64,000 bases of DNA from [Erwinia] mediterraneensis (GTDB lineage Bacteria > Pseudomonadota > Gammaproteobacteria > Enterobacterales > Enterobacteriaceae). The translations under genes were made by a program, and so were the position numbers. Of this stretch, positions 8,998 to 18,735 are shown piece after piece; the first letter of the stretch is position 1; every line of letters starts with the position of its first letter. The DNA lies in assembly GCF_900604315.1 (NCBI RefSeq), contig NZ_LR026978.1, forward strand, positions 1,525,921 through 1,589,920. Direction: 5' to 3'. The notes beneath the pieces are model-generated. The model ran no database searches. It saw only the letters and a list, made by a program, of their open reading frames with translations, and had not been told where the DNA came from.

Positions 8998-11661
8998 ATG
9001 GCCTTTAATCGGAAAAATCTCTTTGGCAAGCTGGACGCTACCCTTTTCAGAAGCATTGAAAGTGCCACCACGCTCTGTAAATTACGGGGTAATTCTCATG
9101 TTGAATTAGCGCACTGGCTAAATCAGCTTTGGTATCAGGGTGATTGTGACTTTAAACGGATCGCACATTTCTTTGAAATAGATAAAGATATTATTGAGCA
9201 TTGCCTGGCTCAGGCGCTGGAGCGTTTACCTGGCGGTGCCAGTGCCATCACTGATTTTTCTTATCTTATAGAGTTAGCGATTGAACAGGCCTGGATTTAT
9301 GCCAGCCTTGAGTGCGCAGAGAACCGCATTCGCAGCGGCCATCTGTTAATGGCCATGTTAACCACAGTAGAGTTACGCAAAGCGCTTTTTTCGATTTGCT
9401 CTTCATTCGGGCGCATTTCGCTTAAACAGCTGACGCAACATTTTAAAGAAATCACCTGTGAGTCGCCCGAGGAAAATGAAGCGGCCGCAGACCGTATAAC
9501 GCGGGCATCACTCTTACCCGGTGAGGTCTCCGGGGCGCTTAGCTGTAACAGCAAACGCGTGGGTCTGGCGCAATATGCTTTCGATCTTACTGCACAGGCG
9601 CGCGAAGGTAAAATTGATGCTGTTGTCGGGCGAGAAGCGGAAATCAGCGCCTTGATCGATATTTTGCTGCGTCGCCGCCAAAATAATCCATTGTTAACCG
9701 GTGAAGCGGGGGTAGGTAAAACGGCAGTGGTTGAAGGCCTGGCTCTGGAGATTGTGGCCGGTAATGTTCCGCCTGCTCTTGCCTCCGCACGTTTATTAAT
9801 GCTTGATATCGTCGCGCTTGCTGCAGGCGCCAGCATGAAAGGAGAATTTGAGGCGCGTCTGAAAAGTGTACTTGAAGAAGCACTGACGTCTCCGGAGCCG
9901 GTTATCCTGTTTATTGATGAGATACATACGCTGGTAGGCGCAGGAGGCGCAGCAGGTACAGGAGATGCGGCGAACCTGCTGAAACCGATGCTGGCACGAG
10001 GCCAGCTACGTACCATTGGTGCCACAACCTGGAGTGAGTTTAAGCGTCATATTGAAAAGGATCCCGCATTAACGCGGCGTTTTCAGGTTCTCCAGATCTT
10101 TGAGCCTGATGAAGAGGCAGCGCTTTCCATGTTACGGGGCTTGGTGGCTCCTTTAGAAAAACATCATCAAATATGGATTATGGATGATGCGCTTCAGGCC
10201 GCTGTTCGTCTTTCTCATCGTTACATTTCGGGCCGACAGTTGCCGGATAAGGCAATCAGCCTGCTGGATACAGCCTGCGCGCGCGTAGCCGCTGCCCGAT
10301 TTATGCCTCCGGTACAATTACAGCATCTGAAATGCCGGACAGCGTCGGTGGTTACTGAGCAGGCCCTGATTGAAAAAGCCGTTAATGTAGGCAAAACGCA
10401 ACCTGAACGGCTGAATGCTTTAAAAAGCACTGTGGCTGAGTGTCAGAATCAAGAGAAGGTGTTAAGCCAACGCTGGTACGAAGAGCGTGAACTGGTGTCT
10501 GCACTGGTGACAGCTCGTGAGACGCTTAATCGGGCTATCGAACAGGGAAACGACGATGCCGAATTGATCAAAGCCCAGCGGCAACGGCTGGCTGAACTTG
10601 AAAACAGCCTGAACGCGCTACGCAGTGAGGCCTTGCTGGTACAGGCGGAAGTGAATAGTGACGTAATTGCTTCAGTTGTTGCCGACTGGACAGGCATTCC
10701 TGTCGGACAAATGCTTAAAGACGAAGCCTGTGTTGTAAAAGAATTACCTCAGCGCCTTGCTGAGCGCGTTATCGCGCAGGATACCGCTCTGCAACTTATC
10801 AGCGACAGTATACAAATCGCCCGAACCGGGCTGGCCGATCCTGATAAGCCTGGAGGGGTCTTTTTGTTGGTTGGTCCGTCTGGCGTAGGGAAAACAGAAA
10901 CGGCATTAGCGATCGCAGCGCAACTCTATGGGGGTGAACAAAATCTTATCACTATTAATATGAGTGAATATCAGGAAGCGCATAGTGTTTCTACCTTAAA
11001 AGGCTCGCCGCCCGGTTATATCGGCTATGGTGACGGCGGTCTGTTAACGGAAGCGGTGCGCCGCAGACCTTATAGCGTGGTGCTGCTGGATGAAATTGAA
11101 AAAGCGCATCCGGATGTTCATGAAATATTTTATCAGGTGTTTGATAAAGGCGGGATGGAAGATAGCGAGGGACGCTATATTGACTTTAAAAATACTATCA
11201 TCCTGTTAACAAGCAATGCGGGCAGTGAGGTTATCAGTAGTTTGTGCCATGATCCCGACACTATTCCGGACCCTGTAAATCTGACCAATGCGTTGCAATC
11301 AGAGTTATTGAAATTTTTCCCGGCAGCTTTTCTGGGACGCGTCAGCGTAGTGCCTTATTATCCACTTAATGACGAGGCCCTGAAAGTTATTGCCCACCTG
11401 CATCTGGATCGTATCGCGAAACGTTTAGGCCAGCATCAACTGACCATGAAATACAGCGATGAGATTGTGCAGCAAATTGTGAATCAGTATACCCTGGCTT
11501 CTCAGGGGGCAAGGGGAATTATTCGCTATATTGAACAAGCTATTTTGCCCGTTATAAGCCGTTATGTTTTAAACCATCAGCCAAGAAAAACAGAAAAGGC
11601 CATAACGTTAGCTAAAGAGGGAGAGGAGAAAATAACCTTTTTTATACGGGAGGACGATTAG
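8998..11661 (+). CDS. tssH: T6SS AAA+ ATPase ClpV (TssH)
   Basis: ClpV is the Hsp100-type unfoldase that disassembles the contracted TssB-TssC sheath for reuse. The 887-residue product has the Clp N domain (to about residue 160) and a first AAA+ module with Walker A GEAGVGKT near residue 236 and Walker B LFIDEIHT. A coiled-coil middle region (about 440-550) and a second AAA+ module with GPSGVGKT near residue 627, LLDEIEKAHPD and a sensor region follow. The length is standard for ClpV1-type proteins. It is followed by a fimbrial operon instead of other tss genes. Confidence 0.95.
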   Translation: MAFNRKNLFGKLDATLFRSIESATTLCKLRGNSHVELAHWLNQLWYQGDCDFKRIAHFFEIDKDIIEHCLAQALERLPGGASAITDFSYLIELAIEQAWIYASLECAENRIRSGHLLMAMLTTVELRKALFSICSSFGRISLKQLTQHFKEITCESPEENEAAADRITRASLLPGEVSGALSCNSKRVGLAQYAFDLTAQAREGKIDAVVGREAEISALIDILLRRRQNNPLLTGEAGVGKTAVVEGLALEIVAGNVPPALASARLLMLDIVALAAGASMKGEFEARLKSVLEEALTSPEPVILFIDEIHTLVGAGGAAGTGDAANLLKPMLARGQLRTIGATTWSEFKRHIEKDPALTRRFQVLQIFEPDEEAALSMLRGLVAPLEKHHQIWIMDDALQAAVRLSHRYISGRQLPDKAISLLDTACARVAAARFMPPVQLQHLKCRTASVVTEQALIEKAVNVGKTQPERLNALKSTVAECQNQEKVLSQRWYEERELVSALVTARETLNRAIEQGNDDAELIKAQRQRLAELENSLNALRSEALLVQAEVNSDVIASVVADWTGIPVGQMLKDEACVVKELPQRLAERVIAQDTALQLISDSIQIARTGLADPDKPGGVFLLVGPSGVGKTETALAIAAQLYGGEQNLITINMSEYQEAHSVSTLKGSPPGYIGYGDGGLLTEAVRRRPYSVVLLDEIEKAHPDVHEIFYQVFDKGGMEDSEGRYIDFKNTIILLTSNAGSEVISSLCHDPDTIPDPVNLTNALQSELLKFFPAAFLGRVSVVPYYPLNDEALKVIAHLHLDRIAKRLGQHQLTMKYSDEIVQQIVNQYTLASQGARGIIRYIEQAILPVISRYVLNHQPRKTEKAITLAKEGEEKITFFIREDD

Positions 11662-11758
11662 CCGAAAGGAAAGATTATAAACATATTATTTTAATGAAAA
11701 GCGTTTATCTCTATGCTTGCCAAAAGCAGGTTTTACCAATTAATTTAAAGGATTGAAG

Positions 11759-12313
11759 ATGAAAAGCAAAAAACTGGCTATGTACGTCGCTTTATTAAGC
11801 ATGACAGGCGCATCGTGGGTTAATGCTGCTGACACGTTGCAGGAAGGTCAGGGAACAGTAACATTCAACGGTAAATTGCAAAATGAAACCTGCCGGGTAG
11901 CTGACGACTCTAAAGATATTATTGTTACCTTACCGACGCTGGCAACGGCTTCGCTGCCTGCGGCAGGTGCAGAAGCGGGTACGCAGAAATTCAGTATTAA
12001 TGTAAATAGCTGTCCTCCTTCTATGTCACAGGTTGCTGCTCATTTCGAAGCTATTGGCTCTTCAGGCATGAACTCAGCGACAGGCAACCTGAAAAACAGC
12101 GCTGATGCCGCAACAGCTGCCAATAATGTCGAAATCCGGCTCTATGATTTTGATGCGAAACATCTCGCCTTAGGTAACTCCAGCGCTCCTCAGCCTGTAG
12201 AGGCGGGTACGCATACCGCATCTCTGGCTTTTTATGGCGGTTATTATGCAACAGGTGCCACGACCGCAGGTGATGTACTGGCGAAAGCGAAATTTACTCT
12301 CAGTTACCCCTGA
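11759..12313 (+). CDS. Type 1-like major fimbrial subunit (pilin)
   Basis: This is a 184-residue secreted pilin with a signal peptide ending near SWVNAA. It has the two structural Cys residues of the incomplete Ig fold (NETCRV and VNSCPP), the N-terminal donor strand region (EGQGTVTFNGK) and the conserved C-terminal block FYGGYYATG...AGDVLAKAKFTLSYP with the penultimate Tyr. The ATG at 11759 is chosen because AAAGGA lies 6 bases upstream; an in-frame TTG 6 bases earlier is less likely. First gene of a pilin-chaperone-usher-pilin operon, 97 bases after clpV. It is paralogous to the 15872-16462 product, with shared blocks around LPTL, TGNL and the C-terminus. Confidence 0.9.
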   Translation: MKSKKLAMYVALLSMTGASWVNAADTLQEGQGTVTFNGKLQNETCRVADDSKDIIVTLPTLATASLPAAGAEAGTQKFSINVNSCPPSMSQVAAHFEAIGSSGMNSATGNLKNSADAATAANNVEIRLYDFDAKHLALGNSSAPQPVEAGTHTASLAFYGGYYATGATTAGDVLAKAKFTLSYP

Positions 12314-12425
12314 TTATTAACGTTCTTGCAAGAGTCGTACTGTATTTTATGACGGCTCTTGCTTTTATTTAATTTACACACGGATATTAAAATATAGCAA
12401 TATCGTTTACGCTGCCGGAGTAGGT

Positions 12426-13196
12426 ATGTATAACAGAAAAGCTTTTTTACTTATTGGGCTTTTGTCAATTTTTGATACTGCCAGTGCGGCAATGACGATA
12501 AGTGGAACACGAATTATTTTCCCTGCAAAAGAAAAAGAGCAAATTATTCGAACAAGCAATAAAGGGAAACAGCCTGCACTGATACAAGTCTGGGTTGATG
12601 ATGGCAGCACCAATAAAGATATCAATCAGATGAAAGTTCCTTTTCTGGTTACGCCACCGGTGTATCGGGTTGAGCCCAACAAGGGGCAAAGTGTCAGGTT
12701 AATTTATAATGGCATGGCCTTACCAAAAGATCGTGAATCCGTTTTTTGGTTTAATATGATGGAGATCCCGCCGGTCGATAAAGAAAAGGCGAGCAGGCTT
12801 CGTCTTGAACTGGCCTTCAACACGCGGATAAAGATATTTTATCGTCCGGAAGGGTTAACCAGCAGTAGCGCCCATGAGGTGAACAAGTTGAGCTGGGAGA
12901 TGATCAACAACAACAAGACTAAAGGTGTAAAAATAATAAACCCGACACCTTACTATTTTTCGTTCGACAGCGGCTATGTCACCACAGCTTCCGGTAAAAA
13001 GAATTTAAAAGTAGAAATGATACCGCCACTAGCCAGCAAGGTTTTCCCGTTTGAAAAATCGACCGGCAGCATTGAAGCTATCTCGCAGGGGCGATTAAGG
13101 CTGTTAAATGATTATGGGGCTGCGGTAGAAGTTGAATTTAAATATGATAATAAAAACAAACCAGTTATTGTAGTACCGTCAGATAATAACCAATAA
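12426..13196 (+). CDS. Periplasmic fimbrial chaperone (PapD/FimC family)
   Basis: This 256-residue protein has a signal peptide (cleavage after DTASA). Both Ig-like domains of the PapD family are recognisable. SGTRIIFPA contains the Arg equivalent to PapD Arg8; PVYRVEPNKGQSVRLIYNG is the G1 donor strand that completes pilin folds; FWFNMMEIPP is the family signature; and RIKIFYRPEGL contains the Lys equivalent to Lys112. The start has GGAG a few bases upstream. It would fold and cap the two pilins and the adhesin of this locus in the periplasm and deliver them to the usher. Confidence 0.92.
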   Translation: MYNRKAFLLIGLLSIFDTASAAMTISGTRIIFPAKEKEQIIRTSNKGKQPALIQVWVDDGSTNKDINQMKVPFLVTPPVYRVEPNKGQSVRLIYNGMALPKDRESVFWFNMMEIPPVDKEKASRLRLELAFNTRIKIFYRPEGLTSSSAHEVNKLSWEMINNNKTKGVKIINPTPYYFSFDSGYVTTASGKKNLKVEMIPPLASKVFPFEKSTGSIEAISQGRLRLLNDYGAAVEVEFKYDNKNKPVIVVPSDNNQ

Positions 13197-13268
13197 TTGA
13201 TTTCTGGCGAGTTTAATGGAGTAACTCGCCTGCTGTAATTTTTTCTGTTTCACATCAGGAGTCCGAAA

Positions 13269-15884
13269 GTGCTCATTTCAGGAAGAATAAAGCGCCATGT
13301 AATAAAGAGAAAGATAATCTTTCCAGGGTTAACTAAATCAATCATCGCTGCTGTAACAGGTATCCTGTGTCTCTCCGGACCAGCCTGTGCATCACAGAAT
13401 CATCAGGGAGTAAAAGAAGCCGACACAGATACTTCGAAAGCATCAAACATAGAGTTCAACGCCGATTTTATCCGGGGTATCGATGTTGATATATCACGTT
13501 TTTCGCAAGGGAACCCGGTTGAGCCCGGAACCTATCCGGTATTGATCAGGCTAAACGGTAAAAGCCGCGGCAACTTTATGATCAATTTTGTTGCTGATGG
13601 ACCTGAGCGTAACGCGCGAGCCTGTTTTACAGCAGCAGAGTTGCGGAGTATCGGGATTAAACCTGACAGTGATAACGCGACTAACCCAGATAACGCTTCA
13701 GCATGTTCTTATATCGAAAATTTTGTTAAAGACGGGAACGTCAGTTATAACAGCGGCGACTATGAAATGGATATTTCTGTTCCGCAACTGAATATGATCA
13801 AATATCCGCGTGGCTATGTTGATCCGTCTCTTTGGGATAAAGGTGTCACTTCTGCTTTTTTTGATTATAACGTCAACCATTATAATTCTGCCCGGCGGGG
13901 AGGGAACCGGTACAGCAACAAAAGCACAAATATCGGCTGGCTGGCTGGATTGAATGTTGGTGGCTGGCGTATCAGGAAACGCGTTATCTCTTCCTGGACA
14001 AACGAAGGGAGAATGAAGAATGAAAGTATTTTCTCCTATGCAGAAACAGATGTCGACACGATAAAAAGCCGGTTGACAGTGGGTGATAGCAATACCCATG
14101 GCGATATCTTTGATGGTTACTCCTTGCGCGGAATCTATCTGAGATCCGAAAACCGCATGTTACCGGAAGCCTATCGCAATTTCGTCCCTGTCTTACGTGG
14201 CATCGCTGAAACAAACGCGCGAGTCAGAATTATCCAGCGTGATAAAACTATCTATGAAACGGTCGTTCCGCCCGGCACGTTCGAACTTGATGACATAGGT
14301 GCCATGGGGTACGGCGGGGATTTAAAAATGGTTATCACCGAAGCAGACGGAAGGGAGCATACACAAAATATTCCCTTTTCTGCTCCTCCTATGCTGCTGC
14401 ATAAAGGTATACATCAGTATGGCTTAGCTGCAGGCCAATTCAGAGATAACCGAATAAGGAAAAAACCCGGGATATTCCAGGGAATCTATCAGTATGGGTT
14501 GTCGAATATTCTGACCCCTTACACTGGATTTCAGTTAGCCCGCCATTATCGTGCTGTCGTGGCGGGTAGTGCGGTGAATACCTCTTTAGGTGGCTTCTCT
14601 GCTGACGTAACCCATGCCAGCAGCAGCATTGGCAAGCATACAGTCTCAAAAGGCAACAGTTTCCGGATTGGCTATTCGAAATATCTGGCACCGACAGATA
14701 CCGATGTCGTGCTGGCCGCATACCGATACTCTTCCAAAGGATATTACACCTTACCCGAGGCCACGCTTGCACGATACGGTAGCAATCACCTGTATGATGT
14801 TAACTACCGGGTCCGTAATCGCCTGACGATGAATATCGGGCAAAGACTCTGGAACAGTAGCTACCTCAGCCTTTCCGGGGCGACCTACAGTTACTGGGAT
14901 AGCCGACCCTCGGTCAAACAGTTTGCCGTCACCTTTATGCAGCCGATGAAACATTTCACCTTCTCTGTTACGGCACAGCGTGAATTCAGCCGTTTTAAAA
15001 ACGCGGTTAATACTTTCCTGCTCTCCATCAGCGTGCCGCTGGGACGCAATATGAGTGAGCACCCCCCTTTTAGCTCGCTCTATACATCGCTGATGCATGA
15101 TACGACCAATTCAACCTCGTTTCAGCTGAATGCGTCCGGAAGCCAGGGCGAACAGAATGAGTTGAATTACGCTGTGGGAACCTCAACAGGAAAATATCAC
15201 CATGGACAATCACTGGAAACGTTATCCGGGAATATAAGTTATCGCTCGCCGATTGGCCGCTACGGGATGACAGCATTGGCAGACAATCATGCATCCCGGC
15301 AGTTTTCACTGTCTGCCAGCGGTAGTCTGGTCGCGCATTCGGGAGGGGTAACGCTGGGCCCACAAATTGGTGAAGCGCCTTTTGCGATTGTTGAAGCGAA
15401 AGGGGCGACAGGAGCACGTATTTTAAATGGCTATGGCACACAGTTCGACTGGAATGGTTACGCCATCATGCCCTCTCTGACGCCATATCGTGAGAATAAT
15501 GTGACTGTGAATAGCTATGGTGCTTTGAATGAGGTCGATATACTTGAAAACCAGCATACGGTTATTCCGCGGATGGGCTCCTCACTGTATGTTCGTATGA
15601 AAACAATCGTTGGGACACCTGTGATCTTAATTGTGCGCGATGAAAAGGGAGATTATTTACCTGTTGGCAGCGCGATTTACGATAAAAACGGTACAGAAAA
15701 AAGCCTTATTGGGCAAAGCGGGATGGCTTTTTTACGCGGCTGGCAGGCCGAAGATGAGGAACTCTATGTCGGAATGAATTCTGCTGAGCCTAAGTGTCAT
15801 ATACCTGCAGATAAAAAACTGGCGAGAAAAATAAAAGCGAATACGAATGATGTTATACAGCTGGAGGTAACATGCATTCACTAA
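13269..15884 (+). CDS. Outer-membrane fimbrial usher (FimD/PapC family)
   Basis: This is an 871-residue usher. It has a long leader with hydrophobic core SIIAAVTGILCLSG and a periplasmic N-terminal domain (IEFNADFIRGIDVDISRFSQGNPVEPGTYPV... is cut here at its signature FNADFI and PGTYPV). It also has the usher channel, including the LRGIYLRSENRMLPEAYRNF region and the plug surroundings (APPMLLHKGIHQYGLAAGQ), and the C-terminal domains with Cys pairs. It starts with GTG preceded by AGGAG at 8 bases. Its end overlaps the next pilin gene by 13 bases. It assembles and exports the fimbria. Confidence 0.93.
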   Translation: MLISGRIKRHVIKRKIIFPGLTKSIIAAVTGILCLSGPACASQNHQGVKEADTDTSKASNIEFNADFIRGIDVDISRFSQGNPVEPGTYPVLIRLNGKSRGNFMINFVADGPERNARACFTAAELRSIGIKPDSDNATNPDNASACSYIENFVKDGNVSYNSGDYEMDISVPQLNMIKYPRGYVDPSLWDKGVTSAFFDYNVNHYNSARRGGNRYSNKSTNIGWLAGLNVGGWRIRKRVISSWTNEGRMKNESIFSYAETDVDTIKSRLTVGDSNTHGDIFDGYSLRGIYLRSENRMLPEAYRNFVPVLRGIAETNARVRIIQRDKTIYETVVPPGTFELDDIGAMGYGGDLKMVITEADGREHTQNIPFSAPPMLLHKGIHQYGLAAGQFRDNRIRKKPGIFQGIYQYGLSNILTPYTGFQLARHYRAVVAGSAVNTSLGGFSADVTHASSSIGKHTVSKGNSFRIGYSKYLAPTDTDVVLAAYRYSSKGYYTLPEATLARYGSNHLYDVNYRVRNRLTMNIGQRLWNSSYLSLSGATYSYWDSRPSVKQFAVTFMQPMKHFTFSVTAQREFSRFKNAVNTFLLSISVPLGRNMSEHPPFSSLYTSLMHDTTNSTSFQLNASGSQGEQNELNYAVGTSTGKYHHGQSLETLSGNISYRSPIGRYGMTALADNHASRQFSLSASGSLVAHSGGVTLGPQIGEAPFAIVEAKGATGARILNGYGTQFDWNGYAIMPSLTPYRENNVTVNSYGALNEVDILENQHTVIPRMGSSLYVRMKTIVGTPVILIVRDEKGDYLPVGSAIYDKNGTEKSLIGQSGMAFLRGWQAEDEELYVGMNSAEPKCHIPADKKLARKIKANTNDVIQLEVTCIH

Positions 15885-16462
15885 AAAGGTTACTTGCGAT
15901 TTTTTATATCTTTATCACGGTTTTCATAACTTATATTTTTTACAATAAGATCCTGTACGCGGCTCAGTCCTGTCAAAACTGTGCTTTAAGCGTCAATGTC
16001 AGCTTTGCCGGAAATTATCTGGAAGAAACATGCGAAATAAGCATCAACGGCGGAAGCTATAATGAAACAGTAAGACTGCCGACGCTTTTAGCTAACAGTC
16101 TGAGTAAGGATGGCAGCGAGGTTGGAATCCAGCCATTTACTGTCGGGTTGAAAGAGTGTCCTTTTAACAGAAATATTGCGTTAATCTTCAGAGGAAGCCT
16201 CTCTGGTGTAGACACTTTAACCGGAAATCTGATTAATAGTGACGGTCAGAGCTATGCTAAAAATGTTCAGGTGAGGCTGCGTAAAGAGAATGGAATTGCA
16301 ATTAAAATTAATGATATAACAACAGCGCAAGATTATATCATTCCCGCTACGGGGGAAGAAGTCATTCACAATTATACAGCAAGCTATTATGCGAAAGGTA
16401 ACGATTCTGTCACGGCAGGGGAGGTTGAGGCTAAAGCAATAATAGAAATTATTTACCCATAA
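15872..16462 (+). CDS. Second fimbrial subunit (minor pilin or adaptor/anchor)
   Basis: This is a 196-residue pilin-fold protein paralogous to the first pilin (shared RLPTLLANSL, TGNLINS, SYYAKG, C-terminal strand ending IIEIIYP). The N-terminal hydrophobic segment (residues 7-25) is a long signal peptide. The mature start has an extra Cys pair (SCQNCAL) before the two pilin Cys (ETCEIS and KECPF), which is unusual. It overlaps the usher gene by 13 bases and is the last gene of the fimbrial operon. It could be a tip adaptor, a terminator subunit or an alternative shaft subunit; the sequence does not decide this. Confidence 0.85.
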   Translation: MHSLKRLLAIFYIFITVFITYIFYNKILYAAQSCQNCALSVNVSFAGNYLEETCEISINGGSYNETVRLPTLLANSLSKDGSEVGIQPFTVGLKECPFNRNIALIFRGSLSGVDTLTGNLINSDGQSYAKNVQVRLRKENGIAIKINDITTAQDYIIPATGEEVIHNYTASYYAKGNDSVTAGEVEAKAIIEIIYP

Positions 16463-16574
16463 TCTATTCTGGTAAGTTCGTCTTAATATTATAACCAAGA
16501 AATTCTTTATGCTCTTATAGGTTGCAATAAAAATAATTATTGTGTCTCGATAACCAGCATTATAAAGAGTAACC

Positions 16575-17120
16575 ATGTCAAAGAATAATAAGAGTTCACA
16601 AAAGTTTATAGCGAGAAATCGCGCGCCGCGAGTTCAGATTGAATATGATGTCGAAATCTACGGCAACGAAAAGAAAATCGAATTACCCTTTGTCATGGGG
16701 GTATTGGCTGATCTTTCTGGTAAGCCAGTGGATCCCTTACCGCCGTTGGCAGAAAGAAAGTTCCTGCATATTGATATCGATAACTTCGATGAGCGTATGA
16801 AAGCCATGAAACCCCGCGTTGCTTTTGCTGTCCCGAATACGCTCACCGGGGATGGGCAAATGATGGTGGATATGACTTTTGAGAGTATGGATGATTTTTC
16901 CCCCGACACCATTGCGAAAAAAGTTGCCCCACTATCACAGCTTTTAGAGGCTCGTACGCAGCTGGCGAACCTGCAAACTTATATGGATGGCAAATCAGGG
17001 GCAGAAAATCTTGTGATGGAGGTATTAAAAGATAAAGCGCTGCTTAATGCTCTGGCTTCTCAGCCGAAAAATGATCAAACAGCGGCAGAAGCTGCTGGTC
17101 AAAATGAATGGAATGAGTAA
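16575..17120 (+). CDS. tssB: T6SS sheath small subunit TssB (VipA)
   Basis: TssB forms the contractile sheath together with TssC. The 181-residue product has the family N-terminus (SQKFIARNRAPRVQIEYDVE), PFVMGVLADLSG, the FDERMKAMKPRVAF block and the MEVLKDKALLNAL helix near the C-terminus. It is the first T6SS gene after the fimbrial operon and lies 5 bases before tssC. A promoter may exist in the AT-rich 112-base gap upstream, otherwise expression depends on read-through from clpV and the fimbrial genes. Confidence 0.95.
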   Translation: MSKNNKSSQKFIARNRAPRVQIEYDVEIYGNEKKIELPFVMGVLADLSGKPVDPLPPLAERKFLHIDIDNFDERMKAMKPRVAFAVPNTLTGDGQMMVDMTFESMDDFSPDTIAKKVAPLSQLLEARTQLANLQTYMDGKSGAENLVMEVLKDKALLNALASQPKNDQTAAEAAGQNEWNE

Positions 17121-17125
17121 CGCAT

Positions 17126-18628
17126 ATGACTGCACTAACAGAAACCGTAACAGAAAAAAACGTGGCGACAACGGTATTACAAGATGATTTTAATCTGTTG
17201 CTGGCGAAAGAGTTTAAGCCTAAAACGGAGCAGGCAAAGGCTGCTGTAGAAAGTGCGGTGAAAACCCTTGCAGAACAGGCATTGGCAAACGCCGTTATTA
17301 TGGCAGACGACGCCTATAAAAATATCGCGTCAATCATTGCAGAAATAGACCGTAAGTTATCAGAACAGATTAATTTAATTTTGCACCATCCCGAGTTTCA
17401 GCAGCTGGAAAGTGCCTGGCGAGGCTTGTTTTACCTTGTTAACAATACGGAAACCGATGAAAAGCTCAAGCTGCGTTTTATGGACATCTCCAAAGATGAA
17501 CTACGACGTAACCTGAAGCGTTTTAAAGGAGTGGGCTGGGATCAGAGTCCGCTGTTTAAGCAAGTTTATGAAGAAGAGTATGGTCAGCTGGGCGGGGAAC
17601 CCTACGGTTGTATCATTGCTGATTACTATTTTGACCATACCCCACCCGATGTCGATATGCTGAGTTCGGTCAGCAAGATTGCTGCCGCCGCCCATACCCC
17701 TTTTATAACGGGCGCTGCCCCTTCGGTACTACAGATGGATTCCTGGCAGGAGCTGGCGAATCCGCGCGATCTGACGATGATATTCACGCAGAACCTTGAG
17801 TATGCTGCATGGAACTCGCTGCGTCAGTCAGAAGACGCTCGTTACATCGGTCTGGCAATGCCGCGTTTCCTGGCGCGCCTGCCCTATGGCATTAAGACCA
17901 ACCCGGTGGATGCTTTTAACTTCGAAGAGACTACCGACGGTGCCGACCACGGAAAATATGTCTGGGCCAATGCTGCCTATGCGATGGCCGTGAATATTAA
18001 CCGTTCTTTTAAAGAGTACGGCTGGTGCACCCTGATTCGTGGCGTGGAAAGTGGCGGCGCAGTTGAAAATCTTCCCTGTCATCTCTTTCCGACAGATGAT
18101 GGTGGCATAGATATGAAGTGTCCTACCGAAATTGCTATTTCTGATCGTCGTGAAGCAGAGCTGGCCAAAAATGGCTTTATACCTTTGGTTCATCGGAAGA
18201 ACACCGATTATGCTGCCTTTATTGGTGCTCAATCGCTGCAAAAGCCCGCTGAGTATTATGATGCTGATGCCACAGCAAATGCCAATTTATCTGCGCGTCT
18301 GCCTTATATGTTCGCCTGCTCTCGTTTCGCTCATTACTTAAAGTGTATCGTCCGCGACAAAATCGGAACATTCAAAGAACGTGAGGATATGCAGAACTGG
18401 TTGAATAACTGGATTATGAATTATGTCGATGCCGATCCGCATAACTCCTCGGTAGCCACAAAAGCGCGGCGGCCTCTGGCGGATGCAGAAGTCATCGTCG
18501 AAGATATTGAAGGAAATCCGGGGTATTATCAGGCGAAGTTTTTTCTGCGCCCTCATTTTCAGTTAGAAGGTCTTACCGTTTCTTTACGTATGGTCGCCAG
18601 GCTTCCATCCGTTAAAGGCAAAGCATAA
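17126..18628 (+). CDS. tssC: T6SS sheath large subunit TssC (VipB)
   Basis: TssC is the main sheath protein and carries the N-terminal helix recognised by ClpV. The 500-residue product shows family hallmarks: EFQQLESAWRGLFYLV, PLFKQVYEEEYGQLGGEPYG, AAAAHTPFITGAAP, EDARYIGLAMPRFLARLPYG and the C-terminal FFLRPHFQLEGLTVSLRMVARLP. The length is normal. It is coupled to tssB by a 5-base gap. Confidence 0.96.
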   Translation: MTALTETVTEKNVATTVLQDDFNLLLAKEFKPKTEQAKAAVESAVKTLAEQALANAVIMADDAYKNIASIIAEIDRKLSEQINLILHHPEFQQLESAWRGLFYLVNNTETDEKLKLRFMDISKDELRRNLKRFKGVGWDQSPLFKQVYEEEYGQLGGEPYGCIIADYYFDHTPPDVDMLSSVSKIAAAAHTPFITGAAPSVLQMDSWQELANPRDLTMIFTQNLEYAAWNSLRQSEDARYIGLAMPRFLARLPYGIKTNPVDAFNFEETTDGADHGKYVWANAAYAMAVNINRSFKEYGWCTLIRGVESGGAVENLPCHLFPTDDGGIDMKCPTEIAISDRREAELAKNGFIPLVHRKNTDYAAFIGAQSLQKPAEYYDADATANANLSARLPYMFACSRFAHYLKCIVRDKIGTFKEREDMQNWLNNWIMNYVDADPHNSSVATKARRPLADAEVIVEDIEGNPGYYQAKFFLRPHFQLEGLTVSLRMVARLPSVKGKA

Positions 18629-18735
18629 TTCATTCAGGTTTTGATATTTTATTCTGGTGTTCAACCGGAAGAATTTGTCGGTTGTTGTAGAGCTTATTAC
18701 AATAACACTTAAGGAAAAGGAAGGGTAATTTACGG

